44,988 nucleotides of DNA, from NCBI GenBank assembly GCA_002254845.1, contig NKPT01000027.1, positions 1 through 44,988 on the forward strand, written 5' to 3'. Made by a program: the position numbers and the translations under genes. The notes beneath the pieces were generated by a model. It was not told the DNA's origin. It searched no databases and worked only from the letters and a program-made list of their open reading frames with translations. Positions 16,648 to 25,562 of this stretch are shown here, piece after piece. The stretch is from Chloracidobacterium sp. CP2_5A (GTDB lineage Bacteria > Acidobacteriota > Blastocatellia > Chloracidobacteriales > Chloracidobacteriaceae). Numbering within the stretch: the stretch's first letter is position 1; each line of letters opens with the position of its first letter.

Positions 16648-17557
16648 AGACTTCCATGAGGCGGTCGGTTGAAACGTGCAGGTACTGCTGGGTCGTCGTC
16701 AGTCGCGCGTGACCCAGCAATTCCTGAATGGCGCGCAAATCCGCGCCCGCGCCGAGCAAGTGCGTGGCGAACGAATGACGCAGGCTATGTGGGCTGATGT
16801 GGTGCAGGTCGCTGCACTGGCGAATGTATTTGTCAATCAGGCGACCCACTGAGCGGGTCGTCAGCCGCGTCCCCTGATAGTTGAAAAACACGCAGTTGAC
16901 TTCCCGCTTATCCTCTGGGGCATGGGCCAAGAGCTGACTGCGGACGCCAAGGTAAAGCTCCAGCGCCTTGCGCGCATGCTCGCCAAACGGCACGATGCGC
17001 TCCTTGCGCCCCTTGCCGCGCACCCGAGCGCACTGGCTCTTGAAGTCAATGTCTTCCAGGTTCAGGCCGACTAGCTCCGAGACGCGCACGCCGGTGGCGT
17101 AGAGCATTTCCAAGATGGCCCGGTCGCGCTTGCCAAGGACGGTTTCGAGGTCAGGCATCTCGACGAACCGCATGGCTTCCTCGACCGTCAGGTGATTGGG
17201 CAGCTTTTTCTCCAGACGGGGCGACGCCACGAGTTGCGCCGGGTTGAGTTCCAGAACGCCTTCGCGGCAGAGATGGCGGAAAAAAGCGCGGAGCGTCGCC
17301 AGCTTGCGGGCAATCGAGGCTTTCTTTTTTTTCTTATCGTAAAGCGTCGCTAGGTACTCGCGAATCGTGATGTTGTCAATGTCGCGGATGTCGACAACGC
17401 GGCGCTCGCCCTTCGCGTTCGGCGGACACAAAAAATCGTGAAACTGTTCCAAATCGCCAAGGTAGCACCGCAGGGTATGCGCGGAGGCGTTGCGCTCGTA
17501 CATCAGAAATTTTTTGAAGTCCTCGATGTAATCAGCCAGCGTCGGCCTGTCCGTCAT
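16622..17557 (-). CDS. xerC: Tyrosine recombinase XerC/XerD
   Basis: A 311-residue Xer recombinase that resolves chromosome dimers at dif. The SAM-like N-terminal domain (about 1-110) is followed by the catalytic domain with the full set of residues: Arg158 (GVRVSEL), Lys182 (GKGRKER), His257 and Arg260 (HSLRH), His283 (GHARL) and Tyr292 (QQYLHV). The ATG at 17557 has AGGAG 10 bases upstream; a longer open frame to 17686 lacks this. It heads a xerC-nadD-rsfS operon with overlapping genes. A Lys-rich stretch DKKKKK at 74-79 is encoded by an A8 run. Whether it is XerC or XerD cannot be settled from one copy. Confidence 0.93.
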   Translation of the reverse strand: MTDRPTLADYIEDFKKFLMYERNASAHTLRCYLGDLEQFHDFLCPPNAKGERRVVDIRDIDNITIREYLATLYDKKKKKASIARKLATLRAFFRHLCREGVLELNPAQLVASPRLEKKLPNHLTVEEAMRFVEMPDLETVLGKRDRAILEMLYATGVRVSELVGLNLEDIDFKSQCARVRGKGRKERIVPFGEHARKALELYLGVRSQLLAHAPEDKREVNCVFFNYQGTRLTTRSVGRLIDKYIRQCSDLHHISPHSLRHSFATHLLGAGADLRAIQELLGHARLTTTQQYLHVSTDRLMEVYDRAHPKA

Positions 17558-17679
17558 GCCGCGTTTAGCTCCTGCCCGTTCGGCTGGGGAAGTCGGTCTG
17601 GTATTGTGCGTTACCGGCGCGGCGCTCGGCAATGGCGGCCGGCTGCTCCAACTCTGACAAGGCGCTTGAAGATCGCTCG

Positions 17680-18864
17680 ATGGCATTGACCACGCTCCAG
17701 AATGAGCTCATGGCTGAGCTGGAGGCCATTCGCGCCGCGGGTCGCTGGCGCGAGCTGCGCTTGGCGCAAGCGCCGCCGACCGTGACGTTTCTGCACAGCG
17801 GCCGGCGATGGGTCAACTTTTCCAGCAACGACTACCTTGGCTTGGCGACACATCCGCGTCTGATCGCCGCCGCGCAGGCGGCGACGGCGCGTTGGGGAAC
17901 GGGCGCGACGGCAAGCCGGCTGATTTGCGGCACGCTGGCGCTTCACGCCGATCTTGAAGCCGCGCTGGTCAACTTCAAGGTCGGCGGGCGCTCCGGCTAT
18001 CGGGCGCTGCTGTTCAACAGCGGCTACCACGCCAACCTGTCGCTGCTGACGGCGCTGGCCGACGCGCGGGACGTCGTCTTTTCCGACGCGCTCAATCACG
18101 CCAGCCTCATTGACGGCTGTCGGCTGAGCCGCGCGACGGTTGTGGTCTATCGTCACAACGATGTGGACGACCTGCGGGCCAAAGTCGCCGCGCATCGGCA
18201 GGCGCGCCGCAAGCTCATCGTCACCGACGCCGTGTTTTCCATGGACGGCGATGTGGCGCGGCTCAGCGAGCTGCTGGAGGTCGCTGAAGCCGCCGGCGCG
18301 TGGGTGGCGCTGGATGAAGCCCACGCGACGGGCGTTCTCGGCCCCGGCGGGCGCGGCCTGGCGGCGACCCTGGCGCAGGATGACCGGCCACTCATCGCCA
18401 TGGGCACGCTCGGCAAGGCGTTGGGGAGTTTTGGGGCGTTCGTCGTCGCGCCAAGCGTCGTCATTGAGTTGCTCATCAACCGGGCGCGGCCCTTCATCTT
18501 CACGACCGCCTTGCCGCCGGCGCCGGCGGCCGCGGCGCTGGAAGCGGTGCGCATGCTGACGGAAAGCGACGAGTTGACGCGCGCGCTCCGCGCAAACATC
18601 GTCCGCATGGCGACGGCGCTGGGGTTTGAACCGACCTGGCCGACGCCGATTTTTCCCATCCTTTTCGGCACGGAGCAGGCGACGCTGGCGGCGATGCAGG
18701 CGCTCGACGAGCGGGGTTTCTACGTTGTGGGGATTCGTCCGCCGACCGTCCCGCCCGGCGCTTCGCGGCTGCGGCTGACGGTGACGGCCGCCCATACGGA
18801 AGCCCAAATTGCCGCTGTAGCCGACGCGATTCAGTCCCTGCCGCGCCCTGCGCCGAGCCAGTAG
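17680..18864 (+). CDS. bioF: 8-amino-7-oxononanoate synthase (BioF-type AONS/KBL family)
   Basis: A 394-residue PLP enzyme of the alpha-oxoamine synthase family. Landmarks are [50 protein letters not shown], the PLP-contact [15 protein letters not shown] and the Schiff-base lysine in [11 protein letters not shown]. These fit BioF (pimeloyl-CoA or ACP plus Ala to KAPA in biotin synthesis) best; 2-amino-3-ketobutyrate-CoA ligase is the main alternative. No other bio gene is nearby. I chose the ATG at 17680, which gives family-normal length; an in-frame ATG at 17632 adds 16 unconserved residues. It is divergent from xerC. Confidence 0.88.
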   Translation: MALTTLQNELMAELEAIRAAGRWRELRLAQAPPTVTFLHSGRRWVNFSSNDYLGLATHPRLIAAAQAATARWGTGATASRLICGTLALHADLEAALVNFKVGGRSGYRALLFNSGYHANLSLLTALADARDVVFSDALNHASLIDGCRLSRATVVVYRHNDVDDLRAKVAAHRQARRKLIVTDAVFSMDGDVARLSELLEVAEAAGAWVALDEAHATGVLGPGGRGLAATLAQDDRPLIAMGTLGKALGSFGAFVVAPSVVIELLINRARPFIFTTALPPAPAAAALEAVRMLTESDELTRALRANIVRMATALGFEPTWPTPIFPILFGTEQATLAAMQALDERGFYVVGIRPPTVPPGASRLRLTVTAAHTEAQIAAVADAIQSLPRPAPSQ

Positions 18865-18947
18865 CTCGTCAACTGTGGCAGGCTGGCTGTTGAGCGATCC
18901 TTTCCCAGGCGGCCAACGGTTTGGCGCGCGCGGCTTTCCAAGCGCGT

Positions 18948-18974
18948 GTGGCGTGAAAACGCGTGGCGTGAAAA
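18948..18974. repeat. 15-bp tandem repeat
   Basis: GTGGCGTGAAAA occurs at 18948-18959 and again at 18963-18974, a 15-bp period with near-identical flanks. It lies immediately beyond the apparent stop of the broken ORF at 18975-19255. Confidence 0.8.
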
Positions 18975-19255
18975 TCAGTTCGGCCGTTCCGCATAAACAA
19001 CAAAATTACCGCTCTCGCGACAGAAGTAGGGATACAGCGTGCCGGTTCCGTCCCGTTTGTTGGCGAAGAAAGTCGCGGGTTGCCGCAGCCGCGCTGTAAG
19101 CCATCGCGCAGATGCTCGGTCGCGACCTGGAAGCGGGCGCCGCGCGCTGTCAAGGCGTCCGGCTCGCTCACCGCCGTGACGACTGCATTAGACTTGTCAA
19201 GCTTTTTAGCTCCTGAAGCTGGCGACAGTTGCAAGCCGGGCCAGCGTTCGGTCAT
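18975..19255 (-). pseudogene. Frameshifted small ORF coupled to the MacB-like permease
   Basis: The TGA stop of the permease gene at 19252-19254 overlaps an ATG as ATGA. From there the frame reads MTERWPGLQLSPASG and later VVTAVSEPDALTARG and FQVATEHLRDGL, plausible protein. About 155 bases in, coding-like sequence continues in another frame (QPATFFANKRDGTG, TLYPYFCRESGNFVVYAERP) to a TGA at 18975. The distance from ATG to this stop is 281 bases, so one indel is needed to join the halves; the intact product would be about 93 residues. I recognise no family. The uninterrupted frame continues past into low-quality sequence to 18869, which I consider an artefact of the shift. It could also be two unrelated accidental frames. 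Confidence 0.45.
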
Positions 19256-20505
19256 TCGTAGCGCAGGGCTTCCGCCGGATCGAGGTAGGCAGCCTTGATG
19301 GCGGGAATGAGTCCGGCGATGAGTCCGATGCCGACCGAAATGACAAAGCCGACCGCGACCCAAAATGCGGATACGCTGGACGGCAAGCTGGGGAGAGCGA
19401 CGTTGAGCGTGGCGCTGATGCCCAAGCCAGCCAGAATGCCGATGCTGCCGCCAAGTCCGGTTAGCGACATGGCTTCAATCAAAAACTGCAGGATGATGTC
19501 GCGCCGGCGCGCGCCCAGAGCGCGGCGCGTGCCGATTTCCTTCGTCCGCTCCGTAACCGAAACCAGCATAATGTTGAGGACGCCAATGCCGCCGATGAGC
19601 AGCGCCATGCCCGAAATCGGCACGACAATCGCGGCCAGCACGAGCGTGATTTTCCCGAAGCCCTCTTTTTCGGCGTTGGGCGTTGAAATGTGGAAGTCGT
19701 CGGCCTTGTAAAACGGCACGTTGCGCCGCTTGCGGAGCAGGCGCGTGATGTCGTCCACCATGCGGTCAAGCTGTCCATCCCTGGCTTTGGCGACAATTAC
19801 GTAGTTTTTTTCACGCGGATAAAGCCGCCGAAACGTGGCGTGAGGGATGATGGCGCAGTTGTCTTCCCAATTCGAGCCAGGGAACATGCCGCGCGCCGCG
19901 CTTTTTTCCAGCACGCCGACGACGCGGAAAATTTGCCCGTTGATAGTGAACTCGTTGCCGACGGCTTCGGTCGTGCCGAAAAGCGTTTCGGCCGTATCGT
20001 AGCCAATGACGGCGACCGCTACCCCGTGACGGCTTTCAACGTCGGTGTAGTAGCGCCCGGACAGCATTTGCATGTTGCGCGCTTCGAGAAACGCCGGGTC
20101 GCCGCCGCGCAGAACGGGGTTGTTCGCCTGCCGGTCGCGATGCTTGATGATGGGCGCGTCCCGGCTGCCGGGCCACTTGCCAAGACAAGCGGTGGCGGCG
20201 GCGACGCTTGGCAACTCGGCCACGACCAGTCCGTCCTCGTAGGTCAAGTCCTTGCGCTGGCGCTCCTCAAACGTAGGCTCGCGCGGGCCGCCAAAGTCAA
20301 ACTTGGAGACAAAAATGGTGCTCGTTCCGAACCGCTCGACCATCGCGGCGAAGTTTTCCTCGAGTCCGGTGACAACGGACGACACAAGGATGACTGAGGT
20401 CGTGCCAATGATGACGCCGAGCACTGTGAGCAGCGACCGAAACTTGCGCGCGCCAATCGTGGCCAGCGCCTGACCGAAGCTTTCGCGAAGGCTGTGAAAT
20501 AACAT
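19252..20505 (-). CDS. MacB-like ABC transporter permease (copy 2)
   Basis: A 417-residue permease with the MacB topology. TM1 is at about 22-45 (FRSLLTVLGVIIGTTSVILVSSV), a large periplasmic MacB_PCD domain covers about 46-270 and includes GNEFTINGQIFRVVGVLEK, and three C-terminal TMs form the FtsX domain with the RTKEIGTRRALGARRRDI loop. Such subunits pair with a LolD/MacB-type ATPase and act as mechanotransmission machines for lipoprotein, peptide or toxin export; the ATPase is not in the window. It follows the other permease by 29 bases in the same operon, suggesting a heterodimer. Its stop overlaps the start of a small broken ORF. Confidence 0.88.
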   Translation of the reverse strand: MLFHSLRESFGQALATIGARKFRSLLTVLGVIIGTTSVILVSSVVTGLEENFAAMVERFGTSTIFVSKFDFGGPREPTFEERQRKDLTYEDGLVVAELPSVAAATACLGKWPGSRDAPIIKHRDRQANNPVLRGGDPAFLEARNMQMLSGRYYTDVESRHGVAVAVIGYDTAETLFGTTEAVGNEFTINGQIFRVVGVLEKSAARGMFPGSNWEDNCAIIPHATFRRLYPREKNYVIVAKARDGQLDRMVDDITRLLRKRRNVPFYKADDFHISTPNAEKEGFGKITLVLAAIVVPISGMALLIGGIGVLNIMLVSVTERTKEIGTRRALGARRRDIILQFLIEAMSLTGLGGSIGILAGLGISATLNVALPSLPSSVSAFWVAVGFVISVGIGLIAGLIPAIKAAYLDPAEALRYE

Positions 20506-20534
20506 AGCTTTGCCACCTGCCTAGCTTCGCCGAC

Positions 20535-21776
20535 CTACTCCGCCCGCAGCGCCGCAACGGGGTCAAGGCTTGCGGCGCGATACGCGGGGTAAATGCCGAA
20601 AGTCAGCCCGACGCTGACCGAGACAGCCAGGGCAAGAGCGACCGCCCAAATCGGCATAACAAAGGGTAGCCCGAACTGCGCCGCGATGGCCAGCCCGCCC
20701 CAGGCGACCGCCAGCCCAATCAGCCCGCCGGCGCCCGAAAGCAATGAGGATTCGACCAGGAACTGGGATAAAATATCGCGCCGCCGCGCGCCAAGGCTCA
20801 TGCGAATGCCGATTTCGCGGGTCCGCTCGGTGACGGCGACCATCATAATGTTCATAATGACGATGCCGCCCACCACCAGCGAGATGGAAACCACGCCGAG
20901 CGCCACAACGGCGATCATCCCGGTGAGACTGCCCCATAGGTCTTTGAGGGCGTCCGCGCCGATAAACCCAAAGTCATCCCTTTGGTCTGGTCGCAAGTGA
21001 TGCCGCGCGCGCATGATGCCGCGCACTTGGTCTTCGAGGGCTGGGAGCGTGACGCCGGGCTTGGGCTGAAGCACAATGGCCAGCGACTGACGCGGGCCAA
21101 ACATCCGCAGGTGCGATGACGGCGGCATAACGATAAAAGTGTCGCGGTCATTGCCGAGAAACGCGCCAAGCTCTTTGGAGACCCCGATGATGCGAAACGG
21201 CTCGCCCTGAATGCGGATTTCGTTGCCCACCGGATTTTTGCCGCCGAAAAGCTTCTCGCGGATTTTGTAGCCCACGAAGACCACGTTGGCGCGGCTCTCT
21301 TCCTCGCTCTCGATAATAAACCGCCCTTCCTCGACCGAGATGTTGCCAGCCCCCATGGCTGGAATGCTCGGCGAGTAGCCGATGACCGAAACATTTACCA
21401 GCTCCGCGCCTCCGTGACGCAGATAGGGGATAGACTGCTCAAGCCGGATGCCCATTTCCTGAGCTAGGCTCGCTCGCTCGCGCAGGTCGCGGTAGTCGTC
21501 CATGGTGATGGGCCTGTTCTTCTGGACGCGCAGCCAGTCGTCCAGCCCCAGGACGATGCCGTAGCGGTCAAGAATGACCGTGTTGGCCCCGAACTCCGCT
21601 TCCATTGTCTTGCCGACATAGACGTTCATGCCCTCGATGACGGCGGCCACCGCCACCACCGTCATGACCCCGAAGATGACGCCCAACAGCGTCAAAAAGC
21701 TCCGCAGCTTATGGGCGCGCAGCGCTTCGACGGCCAGCCGAATCGCCTCGCGGAATGGCATAGCGCCGCTGGGCAT
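20535..21776 (-). CDS. MacB-like ABC transporter permease (copy 1)
   Basis: A 413-residue permease of the same family as its downstream neighbour, but clearly diverged from it. TM1 contains LRSFLTLLGVIFGVMTVVAVAAVIEG in the first 50 residues, the periplasmic domain has NEIRIQGEPFRIIGVSKELG, and the C-terminal FtsX domain has RTREIGIRMSLGARRRDILSQF. The start at 21776 has GAGG 6 bases upstream; an internal ATG at 21761 has no such site. It is the first gene of the pair. The divergent gene across about 210 bases encodes a lipoprotein, which could be a cargo or partner, but that is inference. Confidence 0.88.
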   Translation of the reverse strand: MPSGAMPFREAIRLAVEALRAHKLRSFLTLLGVIFGVMTVVAVAAVIEGMNVYVGKTMEAEFGANTVILDRYGIVLGLDDWLRVQKNRPITMDDYRDLRERASLAQEMGIRLEQSIPYLRHGGAELVNVSVIGYSPSIPAMGAGNISVEEGRFIIESEEESRANVVFVGYKIREKLFGGKNPVGNEIRIQGEPFRIIGVSKELGAFLGNDRDTFIVMPPSSHLRMFGPRQSLAIVLQPKPGVTLPALEDQVRGIMRARHHLRPDQRDDFGFIGADALKDLWGSLTGMIAVVALGVVSISLVVGGIVIMNIMMVAVTERTREIGIRMSLGARRRDILSQFLVESSLLSGAGGLIGLAVAWGGLAIAAQFGLPFVMPIWAVALALAVSVSVGLTFGIYPAYRAASLDPVAALRAE

Positions 21777-21989
21777 GGAAAACCTCGATAGGAGCGGGGG
21801 TGTGACCGAACTGGTTGCCAGTGTGAAACGGCGAATCCGCGCTCAGAGTTCCGGCAAAATACTTTAATCAGGCTTTAGTCGCTCGCGCCACGCCGGTTTG
21901 TGCTAAATCTAGCAAGGACGAAGGCGCGCGCCGGCGGCGGCGTCTCCTCGCCCGCGCGCGGATTAGGCGGTCATTTAGGGCGGTTGACC

Positions 21990-22616
21990 ATGTTGGCGAG
22001 ATTGCGTCTGGCAAAGCGGATGCTGGCGGTCGGGTTGGCGGGCCTGCTCGCGGGACTGTCCAGCGCCTGCCGGACGGCGGCGCCGCCGCCCGCGCCGCCG
22101 CCGGAGCTTTTTGGGCTGATTGAGCGGTTTTTGCCGCAGTTTGATGGCGCGCGCGAGCGCGCCGGACAGCCGCCGCTGGCGCGGCAGGACGCCGAGCGGT
22201 TTCTGGCCGGCGCGACCATCGAGCGCCGGTGGCAGTTGGAACAGGAGCGAGAGGTCCTGACGGCGGTCGTCCCAGTGCGGTTTGGCAAGGGAAGCGGGCA
22301 GTGCCGCGTGACGGTCGCGGCGCTGCCCGGTCAGAATGCCATTCACAGCGTGACGTTTCAGCTATCGAATCTGACGGACCCAGCGCTCGCTGACGACGAA
22401 AATCACGTGATCGACGCTTTTGTGCGGCAGTATGGCGATCCGTCCGATGTTGACGCGCCCGACATTGATTTGGTCTGGCGCTTGGCGGGAGGGGCGCTGG
22501 CGTTGCTATCCGCCCAAGCCGACGATCCAACGATGACTTTCGCGTTGCGCCCGCTTTCCGAAGTTCCCGCGGACGACGCGCTAAGCGACGGCGGCGAGTT
22601 GCGCGACCACGACTAA
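21990..22616 (+). CDS. Putative lipoprotein of unknown function
   Basis: A 208-residue protein. A short basic N-terminus and hydrophobic segment (MLAVGLAGLLAGLSSAC) end at Cys27, a lipobox-like site (SSAC, weak at -3). A Pro/Ala linker follows, then a mixed domain with LFGLIERFLPQFDGARERAG and a later YGDPSDVDAPDIDLVWRL. No family is recognised. The ATG at 21990 has AGGG 10 bases upstream; the open frame extends back to 21900 but that part has no signal-like character. It is divergent from the MacB-like permeases, so a role in the same envelope process is possible. Confidence 0.65.
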   Translation: MLARLRLAKRMLAVGLAGLLAGLSSACRTAAPPPAPPPELFGLIERFLPQFDGARERAGQPPLARQDAERFLAGATIERRWQLEQEREVLTAVVPVRFGKGSGQCRVTVAALPGQNAIHSVTFQLSNLTDPALADDENHVIDAFVRQYGDPSDVDAPDIDLVWRLAGGALALLSAQADDPTMTFALRPLSEVPADDALSDGGELRDHD

Positions 22617-22704
22617 CGCGCTTTCCGTATCAGGGAATGGCGCGACAGCTTGGCGAAAAGCGGACGAAGGGCGCGCGAGTCAGCGCCCGACGCCAGTCGG
22701 CGGC

Positions 22705-23004
22705 TCACCTTGCGAGCGCGTCTATTTTGCGCGCTAGGCTGACGTCCAGCATGGTCAAGCCGCCGGCATCGTGCGTCCAAAGGGTCAGCGTGACCTGATT
22801 CCAGTTGTGGAGCGAGATGTCTGGGTGGTGATCCGCTTCCTCGGCCAGCTTCCCGACGCTATTGACAAAGGTCAGCGCGTCGGCGAAGTTGCGGAACGTC
22901 AGCGTCCGCGCCAAGCGTCCTTCCTGGCGCTGCCAAGCCGGCAGCTCGCCGAGATGTTTGTTCAGGTCGGCTTCTTCAAGCCGCATCGAGCGCGTTTTTG
23001 ACAT
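22705..23004 (-). CDS. phhB: Pterin-4a-carbinolamine dehydratase
   Basis: A 99-residue protein of the PCD/DCoH family, which dehydrates 4a-hydroxytetrahydrobiopterin-type products and in some bacteria supports molybdopterin or folate metabolism. The active-site motif is intact: EEADHHPDISLHNWNQVTLTLWTHDAGGLT carries the two His and downstream His/Asp of the E-A-D-H-H-P-D signature. Length and order are normal. No aromatic hydroxylase is seen in the window, so its true pathway is uncertain. It lies 16 bases downstream of the hybrid kinase gene on the same strand and may be in its operon. Confidence 0.92.
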   Translation of the reverse strand: MSKTRSMRLEEADLNKHLGELPAWQRQEGRLARTLTFRNFADALTFVNSVGKLAEEADHHPDISLHNWNQVTLTLWTHDAGGLTMLDVSLARKIDALAR

Positions 23005-23020
23005 TGCTAGCGAATCTCTT

Positions 23021-24115
23021 TTAGACGAGAAATTCTGAGAGCGCTTGCACTAACTGCTCGCGGCGAAACGGCTTCGGGATAAATCCATCGAAGCCATAGC
23101 GGGCGATGCGCTCTCGTTCAGACGCGCTGGTGTAGGCCGTCAGAGCGACGATCTTTATGTTGGCGAGCGACGGCTCGACGCGCAGCGCGTTGAAGGTGGC
23201 AAAGCCGTCCATGCCCGGCATGCCAATATCAAGGAGGACAACGTCGGGCGACATCGCGCGGGCGGCCTCAATGCCGCGCGCGCCGCTCGTCGCCAAGTAG
23301 GGGCGATACCCGGCGGCGCTCACCACGGTGCCAAGCAGTTTTAGGATGTTTTCGTCATCGTCTATGACCAGCACCTTTTTCGTCTCTGACGCCGTGGAAG
23401 GGATAGCGTTCAATAGATCGGATGACGCCGTGAAGGCTGGCGCATCCAGCGGCGGGGGCTGGGCGGTTGGAATCTGGACGCTGACGCTCAGCCCCGCGCT
23501 GAGACGCTCGATGGCCAGCGCGCCGCCGTCGCGCTTGATAAAAAGGCGCGCCAAATTCAGCCCGCCGGGGTCGGCTGACTCGCTGATCCCCAGGTCGCTG
23601 CCAAACGACAAATGCAGGGTGTCGGCGAGCGCGTTGCAGCTGATCGTCACCGTCGCTCCCTCTGGCGCGGCGCGCAGCATATAGCGCGCGATGAGCCACA
23701 GGGACTGTCGGAGAGCGGCCGAAACCGTCACGGAAGGAATTTGCTGCTCGGCTTCGAGGCGCAGCGATTGCGCGCGCGGTTGCGCCACCAGCTCCAGCCC
23801 GTGGCAGATCCGGCGGAGCGCGACCACCAGGTCGGTCGCGGCCGTCATCGTCGCTTCATCATCGTTGAAGCGCGCTAGGTCGCTGTAATCATCCAGGAGC
23901 TGCAGCATTCTCTCCGCCACTGACTGAATGTGGCGGACGCCCTCGCGCTGCTGCTGAGCATCGGTCGTCTCTTCCAAAAGCCGCTTCGTCCAACCCAAAA
24001 TGACCGATAGCGGCACCCGCAACTCATGCGACAAGGTGCGGAGCAAGACGAGCGGCGACAGCTCTGCGGGCAGGCTGGTCAAGCTCTCATCGGATGGCGG
24101 CTGCGAGGGCGACAT
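23021..24115 (-). CDS. Hybrid histidine kinase-like protein with degenerate ATPase and receiver domain
   Basis: A 364-residue soluble protein with no membrane segment. A HisKA dimerisation domain is at about 20-90 with the phospho-acceptor His30 (LSHELRVPLSVILGW). The region where a HATPase should be (about 110-215) keeps the outline (PEGATVTI, GGLNLARLFIKRDGG), but the N-box Asn is replaced (RYMLRAA) and the DxGxG box reads GSDLGIS. The C-terminal receiver domain (about 243-362) is complete: IDDDEN, LLDIGMPGMDG, LTAYTS and PKPF. It may accept phosphate from another kinase. I chose the ATG at 24115, 10 bases after GGAG; a TTG at 24124 is an alternative. Confidence 0.82.
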   Translation of the reverse strand: MSPSQPPSDESLTSLPAELSPLVLLRTLSHELRVPLSVILGWTKRLLEETTDAQQQREGVRHIQSVAERMLQLLDDYSDLARFNDDEATMTAATDLVVALRRICHGLELVAQPRAQSLRLEAEQQIPSVTVSAALRQSLWLIARYMLRAAPEGATVTISCNALADTLHLSFGSDLGISESADPGGLNLARLFIKRDGGALAIERLSAGLSVSVQIPTAQPPPLDAPAFTASSDLLNAIPSTASETKKVLVIDDDENILKLLGTVVSAAGYRPYLATSGARGIEAARAMSPDVVLLDIGMPGMDGFATFNALRVEPSLANIKIVALTAYTSASERERIARYGFDGFIPKPFRREQLVQALSEFLV

Positions 24116-24380
24116 GGATTTCAATCTCCGCGAAAGAAGTACACCCGAAAGAGGCTATCGCTCAAGCCAAGTTAGCCAGCGGCGCCGAGCATCGCTCGCC
24201 GTCGGGAAGTGCATAACGCACCCCGAAGCCGCGCTTACTTTACCACACTCAGGGCGCGGCCGCAGGCTTGTCAGCCTTCCCTTGCGGGTCTTCCGACGCG
24301 GCGCTCGTCGTGGCGATGAGCGGTGCATCCGATGCCCGGTTTATGCTTCCATGCGCTTTATGCCGAGGTTAGAGCCGCGC

Positions 24381-25562
24381 GTGACAGAAATCGCCGCCAC
24401 GACATCCGATGACGCCCTGATGCGCGAGACGCTGCAGCTTGCCGAGCAAGGTTACGGGCGCGTCAGCCCGCGCCCGCTGGTCGGCTCGCTCGTGGTGCGG
24501 GACGGCGTCATTGTCGGCCGCGGCTTTTACCATGAGCCAGAGCCGGCTCATGCGGAGATTTGGGCGCTGCGCGAAGCCGGCCACCGGGCGCGGGGCGCCA
24601 CCCTGTATGTCAACCTTGAGCCGTGCTCTCACCATGGACGGACTCCGCCCTGCACGGAGGCGATCATCGCCGCGGGCATCGCCCGCGTGGTCGCTGGCAT
24701 CCGCGACCCCAATCCGCAGGTCAACGGGCGCGGCTTTGCCCAGTTGCGCGCCGCCGGCATCGAGGTCGTGACGGAGGTCCTCGCCGCCGAGGGCGCGCAA
24801 CTCAACGAGGCCTTCATCGTCAACCAGCTTGAGCGCCGCCCGTTCGTTCACCTCAAGGTCGCCATGAGCCTGGATGGGCGCATCGCCACCCGCGCCGGCG
24901 CTTCGCAGTGGATTACTGGCGCGCGCGCGCGCGCCGCCGGACAGGCGCTACGGCATCGCTACGACGCCATCGCCGTCGGCGTCGGCACGGCGCTCGCCGA
25001 TGATCCCCAGCTGACCGACCGAACAGGGCAGTATCGCCACCGCCCGCTGACGCGCATTGTGTTTGACTCGGCGCGGGCGCGCCTGCCGCTGACGGCGAAG
25101 CTGGTTCAAACGGCGCGCGTGGCGCCAACGTGGCTGATCGCGCCCGCGTCGCCGGAGAGCGCCGACCGGCTGGCGCAACTTGAACGGCAAGGCGCGCGCA
25201 TCCTCTTGGTCGCGGCCGATGACCGCGGACGCCCGCGCCTTGACGCCGCGCTGGCGCGGCTCTTTGAGGAAGGCGTTTCAAGCCTGTTAGTCGAAGGCGG
25301 CAGCGCGCTCGCCGGGGCGTTTGCGGACGCCCGCTTGCTCGACAAGGTCACTTGCTTTATCGCGCCGCGCATCATCGGCGGCAGCGAAGCGATCGGCGCC
25401 ATCGGAGGGCAGGGCGCGGCGGCGCTCAGTGAAACGCTTGATTTGACGGAAGTCGTCATCGAGCGACTCGGCCCCGACATCGCGCTGACCGGCTATGCCG
25501 GACGCGCCATCTCGCAGGCGATGGCTGAAGCCCGCGCCGCTCAGCGGCAGGTCACGTCCTGA
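24381..25562 (+). CDS. ribD: Riboflavin biosynthesis deaminase/reductase RibD
   Basis: A bifunctional enzyme of 393 residues from the GTG at 24381. The N-terminal cytidine-deaminase-like domain has HAE and the zinc motif EPCSHHGRTPPCTEAI. The C-terminal reductase domain begins near LKVAMSLDGRIATRAG, with the NADPH/substrate region AIAVGVGTALADDPQLT and the late LLVEGGSALAGAF. It deaminates and reduces the pyrimidine intermediates of riboflavin synthesis. GAGG at 24364 favours the GTG, but ATGs at 24351 and 24360 are possible. No FMN riboswitch was recognised upstream. It overlaps the convergent amidotransferase-like gene by 11 bases. Confidence 0.95.
   Translation: MTEIAATTSDDALMRETLQLAEQGYGRVSPRPLVGSLVVRDGVIVGRGFYHEPEPAHAEIWALREAGHRARGATLYVNLEPCSHHGRTPPCTEAIIAAGIARVVAGIRDPNPQVNGRGFAQLRAAGIEVVTEVLAAEGAQLNEAFIVNQLERRPFVHLKVAMSLDGRIATRAGASQWITGARARAAGQALRHRYDAIAVGVGTALADDPQLTDRTGQYRHRPLTRIVFDSARARLPLTAKLVQTARVAPTWLIAPASPESADRLAQLERQGARILLVAADDRGRPRLDAALARLFEEGVSSLLVEGGSALAGAFADARLLDKVTCFIAPRIIGGSEAIGAIGGQGAAALSETLDLTEVVIERLGPDIALTGYAGRAISQAMAEARAAQRQVTS

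Noticed and set aside
16622-17557. Tyrosine recombinase as sign of an integrative element
   Set aside because: It is a housekeeping Xer protein in an operon with nadD and rsfS; no att repeats or cargo genes are nearby.
17611-18807. 398-residue minus-strand frame under bioF
   Set aside because: Arg/Gln-rich antisense shadow of a complete PLP enzyme.
24125-24380. Possible FMN riboswitch upstream of ribD
   Set aside because: The conserved riboswitch blocks (AGGGGCAGGGTGAAATTCCC-like start and pairing partners) are not present.
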